From contig OX463815.1 in NCBI GenBank assembly GCA_949825045.1, positions 18,407,231 to 18,471,230 on the forward strand: a stretch of DNA of 64,000 nt, written 5' to 3'. The notes below the pieces were generated by a model, which saw only the letters and a list, made by a program, of their open reading frames with translations, was not told the DNA's origin and did no database searches. A program made the translations under genes and the position numbers. This document shows positions 63,746 through 64,000 of the stretch, one piece after another (position 1 is the stretch's first letter; each line of letters opens with the position of its first letter). This stretch comes from Argyresthia goedartella (taxonomy: Eukaryota; Arthropoda; Insecta; Lepidoptera; Argyresthiidae).

Positions 63746-64000
63746 AGGTTCAGATGGGAAAGGTTGATTGCTGAGCTGGGGTAGATCTATGTGTTCAGCA
63801 ATATTACGAAATACACGAGTACTAACATTCATATTAATAAATAAAATATTTAATCACTATAATAATAATAATATACCAAATACTTATAATGATATTCGAA
63901 AAAAAAGGTATTCAAATATCTTAAACTATAATTTTGAAATTATGAAATTATCAATGGTTATTGAAAAATTAACAAAAAACACAAATTTTCTCACCGTTTT
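63746..64000. other. AT-rich end of window; nothing recognised
   Basis: (AAT)n short repeats near 63860; no gene. Confidence 0.5.

Overview
The window looks like lepidopteran (moth or butterfly) nuclear DNA. Three observations support this: a dispersed element with an internal (GTCY)n/(GGAC)n microsatellite that recurs more than ten times, tRNA-derived SINEs ending in TTA repeats, and TTAGG-type telomere-like repeats. No bacterial operon, rRNA, true tRNA or CRISPR array is visible. Most of the sequence is layered transposon debris.

One host gene is visible. Four plus-strand exons (26171-26686, 27141-27200, 30513-30651, 36511-36818) join with consistent reading phase. They encode the C-terminal 340 residues of a divergent tandem-C2, synaptotagmin-like protein. 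Its 5' exons were not found. Its introns hold a SINE, several MITEs, inverted repeats around a copia integrase fragment, and a 45-bp satellite of about 24 copies.

Region by region: 1-12 kb is non-coding repeats, including a dead gypsy RT, a GC-rich minisatellite, GTCY elements, an array of about 110 bp and palindromic MITEs. At 12.1-17.2 kb there is an apparently intact two-ORF non-LTR retrotransposon on the minus strand, next to the 3' tail of another. At 19.76-23.72 kb lies a PIF/Harbinger transposon. Its MADF-BESS gene (+) is intact, its DDE transposase gene (-) is frameshifted, and the exons of the two genes interleave on opposite strands. At 24-36.8 kb is the C2 gene. At 37.4-40.6 kb is a GC-rich non-LTR element with one in-frame stop. 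At 41.7-53.7 kb is a run of DNA transposons: hAT MITEs with 8-bp target duplications, a piggyBac remnant with TTAA, a decayed Tc1, and nested MITEs. At 54.8-57.5 kb are GC-rich sequence, a fold-back element and a 226-bp triplication. At 59.4-62 kb two 5'-truncated copies of one LINE family lie head to head.

The transposon genes act only in their own mobilisation. I found no evidence of a cooperating host gene cluster. Element boundaries are read by eye and are usually good to within about 10 bp, except where an exact target duplication is named.
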